From positions 1,612,001-1,676,000 of the forward strand of contig NZ_JNIO01000008.1 in NCBI RefSeq assembly GCF_000702545.1: a DNA stretch of 64,000 nucleotides. The letters run 5' to 3'. The first letter of the stretch is position 1, and the number at the start of each line of letters is the position of its first letter. A model generated the notes under the pieces. That model did not search any database and had not been told where the DNA came from. It worked only from the letters and a program-made list of their open reading frames with translations. Source of the DNA: Selenomonas sp. AB3002 (GTDB lineage: Bacteria > Bacillota > Negativicutes > Selenomonadales > Selenomonadaceae). Below, one piece after another: positions 15,485-24,495 of the stretch. The position numbers and the translations under genes are program-made.

Positions 15485-15901
15485 TTAGTTCACTAAATCA
15501 ATCAGCCTGCGCCCCTTGCCCATGAGAGCTGTGCGCTCGATGCGGGCCTGATTGGGCTGGGCCTTGAGGCCGAAGCTCTCCACAATCACCGTGAACACCT
15601 CCAGGGGCTTCACGCTGCCCTCGGGAGTGACGGAAATGTCGAAGTCCAGCTGCAGCTCGCCGTCAGCTATGGAAGCTTCTACCGGCTTCAGCATATACTG
15701 CTTAGTTTCAATCTCCCGCTTCTTCTTGGGTGTCACCCGGTTGTAGACGGCCTCAGGCGCCTTGTTATAAGCCGCAACGGCAGCCCCGGCCTCTTCCTCC
15801 GTACCTTCATAGGGAACCACCAGGCTGTAGCGGGCCTCGTCAGTCTGGGCCATCAGGGCAGGAGCTTTCTCCTTCAGGAGCTTCAATTCCCTGACTTCCA
15901 C
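15485..15901 (-). CDS. DUF2344/TIGR03936 protein, C-terminal part separated by a frameshift
   Basis: This frame carries the C-terminal ~138 residues of the radical-SAM-linked DUF2344 family (VEVRELKLLKEKAPALMAQTDEARYSLVV onward, ending RIERTALMGKGRRLIDLVN). Its first half (YVSHLDYANIFLRAFDRSKLPMAYSEGFNPHMKVAFA) lies in the other frame at the end of the upstream gene. The frames overlap at 15883-15901. Adding one G to the minus-strand CCCCGGGAG run at 15903-15909 restores LPRG-VEVRELKLL, as expected for an intact protein. GTG at 15901 could start it, but an independent C-terminal protein is not usual. Likely a mutation or a sequencing error. Confidence 0.75.
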   Translation of the reverse strand: MEVRELKLLKEKAPALMAQTDEARYSLVVPYEGTEEEAGAAVAAYNKAPEAVYNRVTPKKKREIETKQYMLKPVEASIADGELQLDFDISVTPEGSVKPLEVFTVIVESFGLKAQPNQARIERTALMGKGRRLIDLVN

Positions 15902-18204
15902 TCCCGGGGCAGCTGGGCCTTCAGCTTGTCCCAGACCTCGGGCTGGGCCATTTCCCTGGTCAGCTCAAAGTCCATATACTCTGCCCGGCTGGTAACCCCC
16001 AGGGAAAGAGCAGAGGCAAAGGCCACCTTCATGTGGGGGTTGAAGCCCTCGGAATAGGCCATGGGGAGCTTGCTGCGGTCAAAGGCCCGCAGGAAGATAT
16101 TGGCGTAGTCCAGGTGGGACACATAGCGCAGCTCATCACCCTTGGTGATTTCCGCCCGGTACTTGTAGAGCTTCCGCTGGGTGCCGGGATGCTGGGGAGA
16201 CCCCTTCACTGCCTTCTGGGGCTTGAAGGTGCCCTCGCCATCGGCGGCGCCGCTGCCCAGAGCTTCCTGCACAGCTTCGCCCTCGCCTCTGACACTGGCG
16301 GCAAAGGCTTCTTCTGCCTTGATCATTTCCTCTTCTTTGGCAAAATCCACCACGTTCACCTTGAGATTGGTGCAGATGCCGCAGGCAGAGCAGCGGCCCC
16401 GGCGGCAGTCCTCAGTGAGAGCGCCCTGCATGGCCTTTTCCCACTCCCTGCGCAGGAACTCCTCATTCACGCCGGGAGAAGTGTGCGCCCAGGGCAGGGC
16501 TTCGCCAAACTCCCGGTGGCGGGCATTGTAGTAAGAGAGGTCAATGCCGCATTTCTTGAAGGCCTCATGCCAGATTTCGTCCTTGTAAAGGTCAGACCAG
16601 CCATCGAACTTGGCCCCGTCTGCCCAGGCCTGATAAATGACTTTGGCCAGGCGCCGGTCACCCCGGGCCAGCACGCCTTCGATGACGGACAGCCGCGCAT
16701 CATGGTAGTTGAAGGTGATGGCCCTGTCTCTGATATGCTCCTTCAGAAGCCGCTGACGGCGCTCAAATTCCTCGATGGGCAGCTGGCCAAACCACTGGAA
16801 GGGGGTGAAGGGCTTGGGCACGAAGCAGGACACGGAAATGGTGACCTTCACGCCACGGCGTCCCTTGATCTCCGTATAGAGATCCACCACCTTCTTGGCC
16901 AGTTCCGCAATGCCGATGATATCCTCGTCTGTTTCCGTAGGCAGGCCCATCATGAAGTAGAGCTTCACCTGCTTCCAGCCCTGACGGAAAGCGGCGCCGC
17001 AGGCGGTGAGGAGGTTTTCTTCCGTCACGCCCTTGTTGATGACATCGCGCATGCGCTGGGTGCCTGCCTCAGGGGCGAAGGTAAGGCCGGACTTCCTGAC
17101 CTGCTGCATCTTGTGGGCCAGGTCAATGGAAAAGCTGTCTATGCGCAGGGAGGGCAGGGAGAAGCTCACCTTCTCCTCCTTGAAGTCAGCCAGCAAATCA
17201 TCCACCAGCCTGCCCAGGCAGGAGTAATCTGCCGAGGACAGGGAAGTGAGGCTCATCTCATCATAGCCGGAGGAATCCACCAGGTTTCTGGCCATCTTCC
17301 TGAGATTCTCCTCCCGGCGCTCACGGGCCGGACGGTAGCAGATGCCAGCCTGGCAGAAGCGGCAGCCGCGGGAACAGCCGCGGAACAGCTCCAGCATAAT
17401 TCGGTTATGCACGATATCCATGAAGGGCACCAGAGGCTTTTCCACGGACTTGGCCGTATTCATGTCCTTGATGACCCGCTTGTAGATGATGGGCTGCGCC
17501 TTGGGGGTCAAGGGCTGCAGGGCCTTGAAATCCCCTTCTTCACCTGCGCCGGTATATTCAGGCTGGTAGAAGGAAGGCACATAGATGCCGGGAATCTCCA
17601 GCAGGCGCTCCAGGAAGCCGCGGCGGCCGCCGGGACGACCTTCCCCTTTCCACTCTATCAGGGCAGCGGAAACCTCCTTCACCGCATCTTCGCCCTCACC
17701 GATGATGAAGAAGTCAAAGAAATCCGCCAAGGGCTCCACATTGTAAACGCAGGGACCGCCCCCCAGGATAAATGGCATATCCTCCCCGCGGTCTTTGGCC
17801 CAAAGGGGAATCCCCGCCAAATCCAGCATATTCAGCACATTGGAGTAGATCATCTCGTACTGGAGAGAGAAGCCCAGGAAGTCAAAGGCAGAAATCTCAT
17901 GCTTGGACTCCAGGGAGAACAGGGGCATCTTGCGGGCCCGCATCTCCTCTTCCATATCCGTCCAGGGAGCATAGACCCGCTCGGCCACAATCTTTTCCTC
18001 AGAATTGAGGATTTCATAAAGGATAGCCAGCCCCAGGTTGCTCATGCCCACTTCGTAGACATCCGGCAAAGCCAAAGCCCAGCGGCAGTCCACCGAATCC
18101 CAATCCTTATGCACCGCATTCCACTCCCCGCCAGTATAGCGGGAGGGCTTCAAAACAGCCTGCAGCACCTCATGAGGCACCTGTACGGTCCTTGCTTTTG
18201 ACAT
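15883..18204 (-). CDS. Radical SAM protein (TIGR03960) fused to the N-terminal half of DUF2344
   Basis: The 773-residue frame has an N-terminal cobalamin-binding-like domain (YEVGMSNLGLAILYEILN, FILGGGPCVYNVEPLADFFDFFIIGEGE), then a radical SAM core whose iron-sulfur motif is CSRGCRFC near residues 278-285. A cysteine-rich segment follows (DCRRGRCSACGICTN). After a linker, the DUF2344 N-terminal half begins at YKYRAEITKGDELRYVSHLDYANI. Its frame stops at GN* after an apparent one-base loss. Function is unknown; the family sits beside rng and ribosome-related genes and may modify RNA or protein. ATG at 18204 has GGAG eight bases upstream. Downstream of rodA in the same direction. Confidence 0.85.
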   Translation of the reverse strand: MSKARTVQVPHEVLQAVLKPSRYTGGEWNAVHKDWDSVDCRWALALPDVYEVGMSNLGLAILYEILNSEEKIVAERVYAPWTDMEEEMRARKMPLFSLESKHEISAFDFLGFSLQYEMIYSNVLNMLDLAGIPLWAKDRGEDMPFILGGGPCVYNVEPLADFFDFFIIGEGEDAVKEVSAALIEWKGEGRPGGRRGFLERLLEIPGIYVPSFYQPEYTGAGEEGDFKALQPLTPKAQPIIYKRVIKDMNTAKSVEKPLVPFMDIVHNRIMLELFRGCSRGCRFCQAGICYRPARERREENLRKMARNLVDSSGYDEMSLTSLSSADYSCLGRLVDDLLADFKEEKVSFSLPSLRIDSFSIDLAHKMQQVRKSGLTFAPEAGTQRMRDVINKGVTEENLLTACGAAFRQGWKQVKLYFMMGLPTETDEDIIGIAELAKKVVDLYTEIKGRRGVKVTISVSCFVPKPFTPFQWFGQLPIEEFERRQRLLKEHIRDRAITFNYHDARLSVIEGVLARGDRRLAKVIYQAWADGAKFDGWSDLYKDEIWHEAFKKCGIDLSYYNARHREFGEALPWAHTSPGVNEEFLRREWEKAMQGALTEDCRRGRCSACGICTNLKVNVVDFAKEEEMIKAEEAFAASVRGEGEAVQEALGSGAADGEGTFKPQKAVKGSPQHPGTQRKLYKYRAEITKGDELRYVSHLDYANIFLRAFDRSKLPMAYSEGFNPHMKVAFASALSLGVTSRAEYMDFELTREMAQPEVWDKLKAQLPREWKSGN

Positions 18205-18280
18205 GCTTTCGTTCTCCTTCACAATAATAGAAAAGACAAAGGAAGACCCCGCATCAAGCACCGGGATCTCCCCACAAATA

Positions 18281-19384
18281 CTAAAATAACAATTTCTGCT
18301 TTCTAAGCTGAATATTCATAAGTATAGCTATAGCCATGATATTGGTAGTCAGCGAACTCACTCCATAGCTCATGAGCGGCAGCGGAATGCCCGTCACAGG
18401 CATGATGCCCATGGTCATGCCCACATTCACCAGCACATGGAAGGCAAACATAGAAGTGATGCCCACTGCCAGCAACCTGCCGAAGACATCGCCGGCATCC
18501 TTGGCAATCTGCACCCCCCGCCACAATACCACAAGGTAGAGCAGCAGCAGTAACACCGCGCCAATAAAGCCAAGTTCCTCTCCCACCACGGCAAAAATGA
18601 AGTCCGTGTGGTTCTCCGGCAAAAAATTCAGCTGGCTCTGGGTGCCCTCAAAGAGCCCCTTGCCAAAGAGCATGCCGGAGCCGATGGCAATCTTGGACTG
18701 GATGATATGATAGCCAGAACCTAAGGGGTCAACATTGGGATCCATAAAGACCATGATGCGCATTTTCTGGTAATCTTTCAGAAAATGCCACAGAAGGGGC
18801 ATAGCGGCAATGCCCGCCCCAAAAATCCCAAAGAGCAGCTTCAGCCTGATACCCGACACGAAGACCATGCCAAAAAAGATGGCCATGAACACCAGAGATG
18901 TGCCCAAATCCGGCTGCTTCAAAACCAGCAGGAACGGCACCCCGATGTAGGCCGCCACAGGCATCAGGTCATCCAAGGTATTGAGCTTGCCCACCCTTTC
19001 TTCCAGCACCGAAGCCAGGCAGACAATCATGATAAGCTTGGAAAACTCCGAAGGCTGGATGCTGATGGGTCCTATGGAAATCCAGCGCTGGGCTCCCAGT
19101 GCCGACTGGCCCACCAGCATGACCGCCAACAGCATCACCAGGTTGAAGATATAGAGCTTCTTGCCGTAGCCCTGCAGCATCTTGTAGTCGAAGTTCATGA
19201 AAAAAGCCGCGGCTGCGATGTTCAGGATAGTGAAGATGCCCTGGCGCTGTACAAAATAATAGCGTTCCTCTCCGGGAGTATTGATATGAGTGGCGCTGCC
19301 GATGATGACCAGGCTCATGATAATGATGCCCAGCGCAGCCATCAGCAGGGTAAAATCCATGCGCCTCAGCATTCCTTTTTTCAC
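18281..19384 (-). CDS. rodA: Rod-shape peptidoglycan polymerase RodA (SEDS family)
   Basis: The 367-residue integral membrane protein has about ten helices and SEDS signatures: GAQRWISIGPISIQPSEFSKL, LKQPDLGTSLVF, FLPENHTDFIFAVVGEELGF and MPVTGIPLPLMSYGVSSL. It polymerises glycan strands with its partner PBP2 (mrdA, encoded in the same block). The GTG start overlaps the minE stop (GTGA). Placement after mre and min genes marks it as RodA, not FtsW. Confidence 0.95.
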   Translation of the reverse strand: MKKGMLRRMDFTLLMAALGIIIMSLVIIGSATHINTPGEERYYFVQRQGIFTILNIAAAAFFMNFDYKMLQGYGKKLYIFNLVMLLAVMLVGQSALGAQRWISIGPISIQPSEFSKLIMIVCLASVLEERVGKLNTLDDLMPVAAYIGVPFLLVLKQPDLGTSLVFMAIFFGMVFVSGIRLKLLFGIFGAGIAAMPLLWHFLKDYQKMRIMVFMDPNVDPLGSGYHIIQSKIAIGSGMLFGKGLFEGTQSQLNFLPENHTDFIFAVVGEELGFIGAVLLLLLYLVVLWRGVQIAKDAGDVFGRLLAVGITSMFAFHVLVNVGMTMGIMPVTGIPLPLMSYGVSSLTTNIMAIAILMNIQLRKQKLLF

Positions 19385-19656
19385 TTGCCGTCGCCCTTAT
19401 CATGTTTCATGCGGCTCACGGGGATATTGGCCACCAGAGCCACGGAATCATCATCATTGGCCAGGGACATCTCCATGGCATTCATGTCGATATCCACATA
19501 TCTGGAAATGACCTTCACAATGTCATTCCTCATGTTTTCCATGATTTCCGGGGAAATATTTATCCTGTCATGTACAAGTACCACCTTCAGGCGATTGCGG
19601 GCCACCTTGCCGGACGGCTCCTTCTTGCCGAAGATTTTCATCAATGCTTCCATCAT
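19381..19656 (-). CDS. minE: Cell division topological specificity factor MinE
   Basis: The 91-residue protein has the MinD-interacting helix region ARNRLKVVLVHDR and the dimerisation domain (MENMRNDIVKVISRYVDIDMNAMEMSLAND). MinE drives MinCD oscillation or redistribution so that the division site is placed mid-cell. It follows minD after 18 bases and overlaps rodA by four. Confidence 0.95.
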   Translation of the reverse strand: MMEALMKIFGKKEPSGKVARNRLKVVLVHDRINISPEIMENMRNDIVKVISRYVDIDMNAMEMSLANDDDSVALVANIPVSRMKHDKGDGK

Positions 19657-19674
19657 ATGTTAAGCGACCTCCCC

Positions 19675-20469
19675 TTAAAGACCAAAGACATGTTTGAGCT
19701 TAGTGAACCAGCCTTCCTTCTGAAAGGTCATGAAGGGGATGGGCTCACCGCAGATGCGGCCCACAATATTCCTGTAGGCCTGGCCTGCCTGGGAACCATT
19801 CAGGGCCACGCAGGGCTCACCACGGTTGGTGCTGGTAACCACCATCTCATCATCGGGCACCTGACCGATGCACTCCAGGGAGAGAATGTCATTGATGTCA
19901 TCCATATCCAGCATATCCCCGCTCTGCACCATCTGGGGACGAATGCGGTTGACGATGAGCTTGATGTTCTCCTTGTCAGCCCTGCCCAGCTCGCCGATGA
20001 TCTTGTCAGCATCACGGACAGCGGAAATCTCCGGCATAGTCACTACGATAGCCACATCAGCAGCGGCAATGGCGGTCTTGAACCCCTGCTCGATGCCTGC
20101 AGGGCAGTCGATGAGGATGTAGTCGAACTCCTGGCGCAGCTCTTCACAAAGCTTTACCACCTGCTCCGGATTCACAGCCGTCTTGTCCTTCACCTGGGAA
20201 GTAGGCAGCAGGAACAAGTTCTCGTACTTCTTGTGACGCACCAGAGCTTTCTTGTAAGGCACCCGGCCCTCGGTGACATCGATCAAATCGTACATGATGC
20301 GGTTCTCAAGCCCCAGCAGGAGGTCAAGATTCCTAAGGCCCGTATCGGTGTCCACCAATACTACCTTCTTGCCCCGCATGGCAAGGCCCATACCAAGATT
20401 AGCAGTAGTCGTGGTCTTGCCAACGCCGCCCTTGCCAGAGGTGATTACATAGATTTCGCTCATTTGCAA
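19675..20469 (-). CDS. minD: Septum-site-determining ATPase MinD
   Basis: The 264-residue ParA-type ATPase has the deviant Walker A GKGGVGKTTTTANLG, switch region VDTDTGLRNLDLLLGL and DCPAGIEQGF. The C-terminal amphipathic helix (GWFTKLKHVFGL) fits the membrane-targeting sequence. It recruits MinC to the membrane and is stimulated by MinE. It is in the order minC-minD-minE. Confidence 0.97.
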   Translation of the reverse strand: MQMSEIYVITSGKGGVGKTTTTANLGMGLAMRGKKVVLVDTDTGLRNLDLLLGLENRIMYDLIDVTEGRVPYKKALVRHKKYENLFLLPTSQVKDKTAVNPEQVVKLCEELRQEFDYILIDCPAGIEQGFKTAIAAADVAIVVTMPEISAVRDADKIIGELGRADKENIKLIVNRIRPQMVQSGDMLDMDDINDILSLECIGQVPDDEMVVTSTNRGEPCVALNGSQAGQAYRNIVGRICGEPIPFMTFQKEGWFTKLKHVFGL

Positions 20470-20473
20470 ATTC

Positions 20474-21139
20474 CTACCTTTCTATTGGTTCGATAACGAT
20501 CTGCCCATCCTTGATGGACGCCCGCTCGGCTTTTTCTGTCATATCCATGTGGTCCGGAGACCTTGCAATAAAACTTGCAATGCGTATCTGCGTAGGCATG
20601 AGATGGTCTGCCACCACAATGGCGGAAGTATCTCCATAGGCCCCGGCATGAACCATGCCCCGGCAGATGCCCCTGACATCAATGCTGCCCCCGGCGATGA
20701 TCTGCGCACCGGGATTCACATTGCCGCACACCAGCACAGAGCTCTTGGTGCGGATTTCCTGCCCTCCCCGGAGGGTTTTATTCACCACCAGCATTTCCTG
20801 AGTATCAGGATTCTGAGGAGCTTCTGCCTGGGGCTGGCTTTCGGCAGGTACAGACGCCGGCTGCGCTTTGGGCTGCTGCTCCAGAGGATTTTCCCCCTCC
20901 AACGGCTGCAGCCTGCAGATAAGGCCATGCTCATGGAAGAGCTTCTGCAGCTTTTCCCGCTGCCCATCCGTCAACACATCCCGGGGGAGAAACACCATGG
21001 TCCCCCTCAGGAAAAAGCCGGAGCCAGACTCCAGTTTTTCCTGCAGGTGCTGCAGGATGTCCTCAAAACTTGCCTGGGGAGCAAAAGTCAGGGAAAGGCC
21101 TGACCTGCCGCCCTTGATCTTCACCATCTCTTCACTCAT
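20474..21139 (-). CDS. minC: Septum-site-determining protein MinC
   Basis: The 221-residue protein has an N-terminal FtsZ-inhibiting domain (about 1-100), a proline/glutamine-rich linker (PKAQPASVPAESQPQAEAPQ) and a C-terminal beta-helix (VLVCGNVNPGAQIIAGGSIDVRGICRGMVHAGAYGD). The ATG at 21139 was chosen because GAGG lies seven bases upstream; the frame extends to 21160 without a better site. The stop is four bases before minD, so they are coupled. Confidence 0.93.
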   Translation of the reverse strand: MSEEMVKIKGGRSGLSLTFAPQASFEDILQHLQEKLESGSGFFLRGTMVFLPRDVLTDGQREKLQKLFHEHGLICRLQPLEGENPLEQQPKAQPASVPAESQPQAEAPQNPDTQEMLVVNKTLRGGQEIRTKSSVLVCGNVNPGAQIIAGGSIDVRGICRGMVHAGAYGDTSAIVVADHLMPTQIRIASFIARSPDHMDMTEKAERASIKDGQIVIEPIER

Positions 21140-21174
21140 AGTTATCCTCATTTCAATCAAGATATGAAAATAAG

Positions 21175-22974
21175 TTACTGCTTGCCTTGCTTATCCTTGC
21201 TTTCCTGCGGCTTTTCTATGCCGAAGGCTGCCTCCAGGATCTCACGACCGATAGGCACAGCGGACTGGGCGCCGTAGCCGCCCTGCTCCACTACCACAGC
21301 TACTACCACCGTGGGATTGTCAAAGGGTCCATAGGCTACGAACCAGCCGTGGTCCTTGCCGTGGGGGTTCTCCGCCGTTCCCGTCTTGCCTGCAATCTGC
21401 ACCGGGAAGCCCCGGAAGATGGAAGCTGCTGTACCGTAAGTGGACACTTCGTGGAGGCCTTCCTGGACCAACCTGATAACCTCCGGCCTCACATCAAGTG
21501 AGGAAAGGAGTTCCGGCTTGAATTCCTTCACGGTCTTGCCATCAGGCCCCACGATGCGGTTCACCAGATGAGGCTTGAACCGCTTGCCATCTGCTGCAAT
21601 CTCCCCCATGACCATGGCGGCCTGCAGGGGAGTCACAAGATTGAAGCCCTGGCCGATGGCAGCATCGAAGGTCTCGGACAGGTACCAGTCTCCGTCCTCG
21701 AAGTTCTTTTCCTTGTACTTGCGGTTGGCCACCAGACCGTCAGACTCATAGGGCAGGTCAATGCCCGTGACAGCGCCCAGGCCAAACATGCGGGCATAGC
21801 GCTCCAGTCTGTCTATCCCCAAACGGTTGCCCATCTCGTAAAAGTACACGTTATCCGAATGGGCCATGGCTGCGCGGAAATCCAGCCAGCCCAGAGCCTC
21901 ACCGTCAGCATTGCCTTTGGGAATGATCCAGTGATGGCCTGAATCGAAAATCTGCTCCCCGGGTGTTACCACGCCCTCAGTGAGAGCTGCTGTACCCGTG
22001 ACTATCTTGAAGGTTGACCCCGGCGGGTATTCGCCGGTGATGGTCTTGTTGTCCATGGGATGGTAGGGATTGTTGTTGAGCTTGTTCCACTCCTTCACGG
22101 AAATCCCCCGGGCAAAGAGATTCGGGTTGAAGGCCGGGCGGCTAACCATGGCCAGCACTTCGCCGGTCTGGGGATTCAAAACCACTGCCGCCGCCGCATT
22201 GGCATGTATCATCTTCAAGCGTTCATCTACAGCCTTTTCCGCCGCTTCCTGGATGTGCTTGTCAATGGTGAGGTAAAGGTCATCACCGGGGCGTGGTTCC
22301 TTACGGCCCAGGCGCTGGACGGGCTTGCCTGCCACATCCACTTCCACCTGCTCGCCGCCATCGGCTCCCCGCAGCTCATGGTCATATACTTTTTCCAGAC
22401 CGAACTTGCCGATGATGTCACCGGACTTGTAGCCCTCGTCCTTCTTCTTCTCCAGCTCTACATCATTGATTTCACTGACATAGCCGAAGGTGTGGGCTCC
22501 TTCCTCATTCAGGATATAATCCCTGATGGGCTGTGTCTCAATGACCACCCCAGGATATTTTTCCTTCTGCTCCTCGATGACAGAGTACACATCTGCTGCC
22601 ACATCCGTCTTGATGCGGATGGGGTCAAAGCCCACATGGGCATCGATCTTCTTCTGGATGTCCTCCTTGGGCATCTTCAAGAGCTCCGAGAGCCTGTCCA
22701 CCACCTCGTCAGAAACAGGCTCATTGAGGGGCAGCAGAGAAACGGTGAAGCCGGGCCGGTTGACAACCAGGAGCTCGCCATTCCTGTCGAAAAAATTGCC
22801 CCGGGGGGCCATGGCAGGTATCAGGCGAATGCGGTTGCCGTCTGCCAGACGGGCATAGTATTCCCCGTCATAAATCTGCAAATAGCAGGCTCTGGCAATA
22901 AGGACCACTATGACCAGCACCGCCAGCCAGCCAACGACCTTCAGCCTGTCGCCGTATTCATCAATCTCCGTCAA
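21175..22974 (-). CDS. mrdA: Penicillin-binding protein 2 (elongation transpeptidase)
   Basis: The 599-residue class B PBP has a single membrane helix (about 13-32), a pedestal domain (MAPRGNFFDRNGELLVVNRPGF) and the transpeptidase motifs: SxxK as STFK near residue 320, SxN as SDN in AHSDNVYFYEMG and KTG in IAGKTGTAENPHGKDHGWF. It cross-links side-wall peptidoglycan with RodA. It lies between mreD and minC. Confidence 0.96.
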   Translation of the reverse strand: MTEIDEYGDRLKVVGWLAVLVIVVLIARACYLQIYDGEYYARLADGNRIRLIPAMAPRGNFFDRNGELLVVNRPGFTVSLLPLNEPVSDEVVDRLSELLKMPKEDIQKKIDAHVGFDPIRIKTDVAADVYSVIEEQKEKYPGVVIETQPIRDYILNEEGAHTFGYVSEINDVELEKKKDEGYKSGDIIGKFGLEKVYDHELRGADGGEQVEVDVAGKPVQRLGRKEPRPGDDLYLTIDKHIQEAAEKAVDERLKMIHANAAAAVVLNPQTGEVLAMVSRPAFNPNLFARGISVKEWNKLNNNPYHPMDNKTITGEYPPGSTFKIVTGTAALTEGVVTPGEQIFDSGHHWIIPKGNADGEALGWLDFRAAMAHSDNVYFYEMGNRLGIDRLERYARMFGLGAVTGIDLPYESDGLVANRKYKEKNFEDGDWYLSETFDAAIGQGFNLVTPLQAAMVMGEIAADGKRFKPHLVNRIVGPDGKTVKEFKPELLSSLDVRPEVIRLVQEGLHEVSTYGTAASIFRGFPVQIAGKTGTAENPHGKDHGWFVAYGPFDNPTVVVAVVVEQGGYGAQSAVPIGREILEAAFGIEKPQESKDKQGKQ

Positions 22975-23014
22975 AACAATCTCCCCTGGAATACTCGGTT
23001 CACTACATTAAGCA

Positions 23015-23040
23015 AGGCACCCTTTATATATAAGGTGCCT
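23015..23040. other. Hairpin in the mreD-mrdA gap
   Basis: AGGCACC and GGTGCCT flank a self-complementary TTTATATATAA core. There is no T-run on the minus strand, so termination is not supported. It could be an RNA-processing or stability element in the long operon. Confidence 0.45.
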
Positions 23041-23056
23041 GCTTCAATCTTCATAA

Positions 23057-23551
23057 TTACTTTTTTTCTTCCAGACGCTTGTCCAGCCTGTAAGTAAGAT
23101 AATGTACAGGATAGGCAAAGGCCAGCTGATAAAGGAGCATGGGCACAAGCATCTGCTGCATATGGCTTTCCAGATTAAAGCGGTAACCTAATAATACCAT
23201 AAGCAGGGCCAAAATAAAATAGTTGAGTATGGTCACAGCCATAGAAGCCAGCACCGGCAGGAAAAACTGCTCCTTGAAGACCCTGTCGGAAAACTGTCCA
23301 AAGAGCAGGCCCATCAGGGTGCGGGCCAGGGTATTCACTCCGAAGTAGGTGCCCGTGGCCAGATCCTGCATCAGCCCCACAGAAAATCCCATGAACGCGC
23401 CCTGCTTCGCCCCCCGCAAAAAAGCAAAGGAAACAGTCAGCAGGAGCATCAGGTCAGCGGTGATGCCATGGTAGGCCATCAAGGGCAGGATGGAAGTCTG
23501 GAGGACGAAGAGGGCGGCGGCAAAGGCTGCCCATTTGCCTATCTTTTTCAA
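23057..23551 (-). CDS. mreD: Rod shape-determining protein MreD
   Basis: The 164-residue protein is mostly membrane-embedded, with about five helices and the family pattern ADLMLLLTVSFAFLRGAKQGAFMGFSVGLMQDLATGTYFGVNTLARTLMGLLFGQ. It links cytoplasmic MreB to MreC in the elongation complex. It starts two bases after mreC ends. Confidence 0.92.
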   Translation of the reverse strand: MKKIGKWAAFAAALFVLQTSILPLMAYHGITADLMLLLTVSFAFLRGAKQGAFMGFSVGLMQDLATGTYFGVNTLARTLMGLLFGQFSDRVFKEQFFLPVLASMAVTILNYFILALLMVLLGYRFNLESHMQQMLVPMLLYQLAFAYPVHYLTYRLDKRLEEKK

Positions 23552-23553
23552 GC

Positions 23554-24495
23554 TCAGTTCCCCTGCCCTTCTGCATTCCTAGGCTCTCCCGTGGCAGGAT
23601 CTGTCTCTGTGCCAGGGGTCTGGACAGGAGGCTTCAAGGGCTCAGGCGGTGCCTCTCTGGAGGCAACGATTACCGCCACATCTTCCAGCTTCTGGAAGTC
23701 CACCGCAGGCTCCAGCACCGCAATCTTCAAAAGCCCCCCGTCATCATTCTTCAAGGTAGTGACCAGCCCCACAGGCAGCCCCTTGGGGAACACGCCGCCA
23801 TAGCCAGAGGTGATGATGAGATCTCCCTCCTGCACGTCGGCAGTCTTCGGGATATTCACCATATCCGGCATGGTGGGATTATCCATATCCCCCACCACAA
23901 TGCCAGTGACCCGGGACTCTGCCCGCTGCACCAGTGTGCCCACGGAGGAACGGGGGTCAAGGATCAGCTGCACCTTGGAAGAGTTCGGACCGGCTTCTAT
24001 TACCCGGCCCACCAGGCCCTTTTCCGTAACCACAGCCATATCCTTGTCCACACCGTCTCCCAGGCCCTTGTTGATGACCACCATGCTGGACCAGGTAGCA
24101 GACTCACGGCCAATGACTCTGGCTGCCACCAGGTCAAACTGGGTGGCAGCCTGCTTGTAGCCCAAAAGCTCACGCAGGCGGGCATTCTCTGCCGCAAAGT
24201 CGCTGGCCTGGAGATTCTGCTGGCGCAACTGGTTCACTTCATTCCTGAGCATCTTGTTCTGCTCATGGACGGTGACAATCTCCCAGATATTGCTGGTGAC
24301 ATAATTTATCTCCCCCCCCACCCAGGACACAGCCTGCTGAAAGGGCGAAAGAATAAGTGATACTGTCTGGCTGGCTATGGGCACCTGGAAGCGCCCCCTG
24401 GCTGCAAAAAGAATCAGGCAGAACAGGCTGACGAGGACAAACAGCAGTGCCCAAAACCTCTTAGGGGACTTTTTATCACGTCTTACCCGGCTCAC
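23554..24495 (-). CDS. mreC: Rod shape-determining protein MreC
   Basis: The 313-residue protein has one N-terminal membrane helix (about 13-31), a coiled coil ([34 protein letters not shown]) and the beta-barrel domain with [23 protein letters not shown] and [11 protein letters not shown]. It activates PBP2/RodA from the outside of the membrane. The proline-rich tail ([17 protein letters not shown]) is disordered. It overlaps mreB by four bases. Confidence 0.95.
   Translation of the reverse strand: MSRVRRDKKSPKRFWALLFVLVSLFCLILFAARGRFQVPIASQTVSLILSPFQQAVSWVGGEINYVTSNIWEIVTVHEQNKMLRNEVNQLRQQNLQASDFAAENARLRELLGYKQAATQFDLVAARVIGRESATWSSMVVINKGLGDGVDKDMAVVTEKGLVGRVIEAGPNSSKVQLILDPRSSVGTLVQRAESRVTGIVVGDMDNPTMPDMVNIPKTADVQEGDLIITSGYGGVFPKGLPVGLVTTLKNDDGGLLKIAVLEPAVDFQKLEDVAVIVASREAPPEPLKPPVQTPGTETDPATGEPRNAEGQGN

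Noticed and set aside
16033-18201. 722-codon open frame on the plus strand
   Set aside because: It is antisense to the radical-SAM gene, which has clear motifs and a ribosome site; the high GC content keeps the opposite strand open.
23015-23040. Terminator between mreD and mrdA
   Set aside because: The hairpin has no T-run in the direction of transcription; kept only as an unassigned hairpin.
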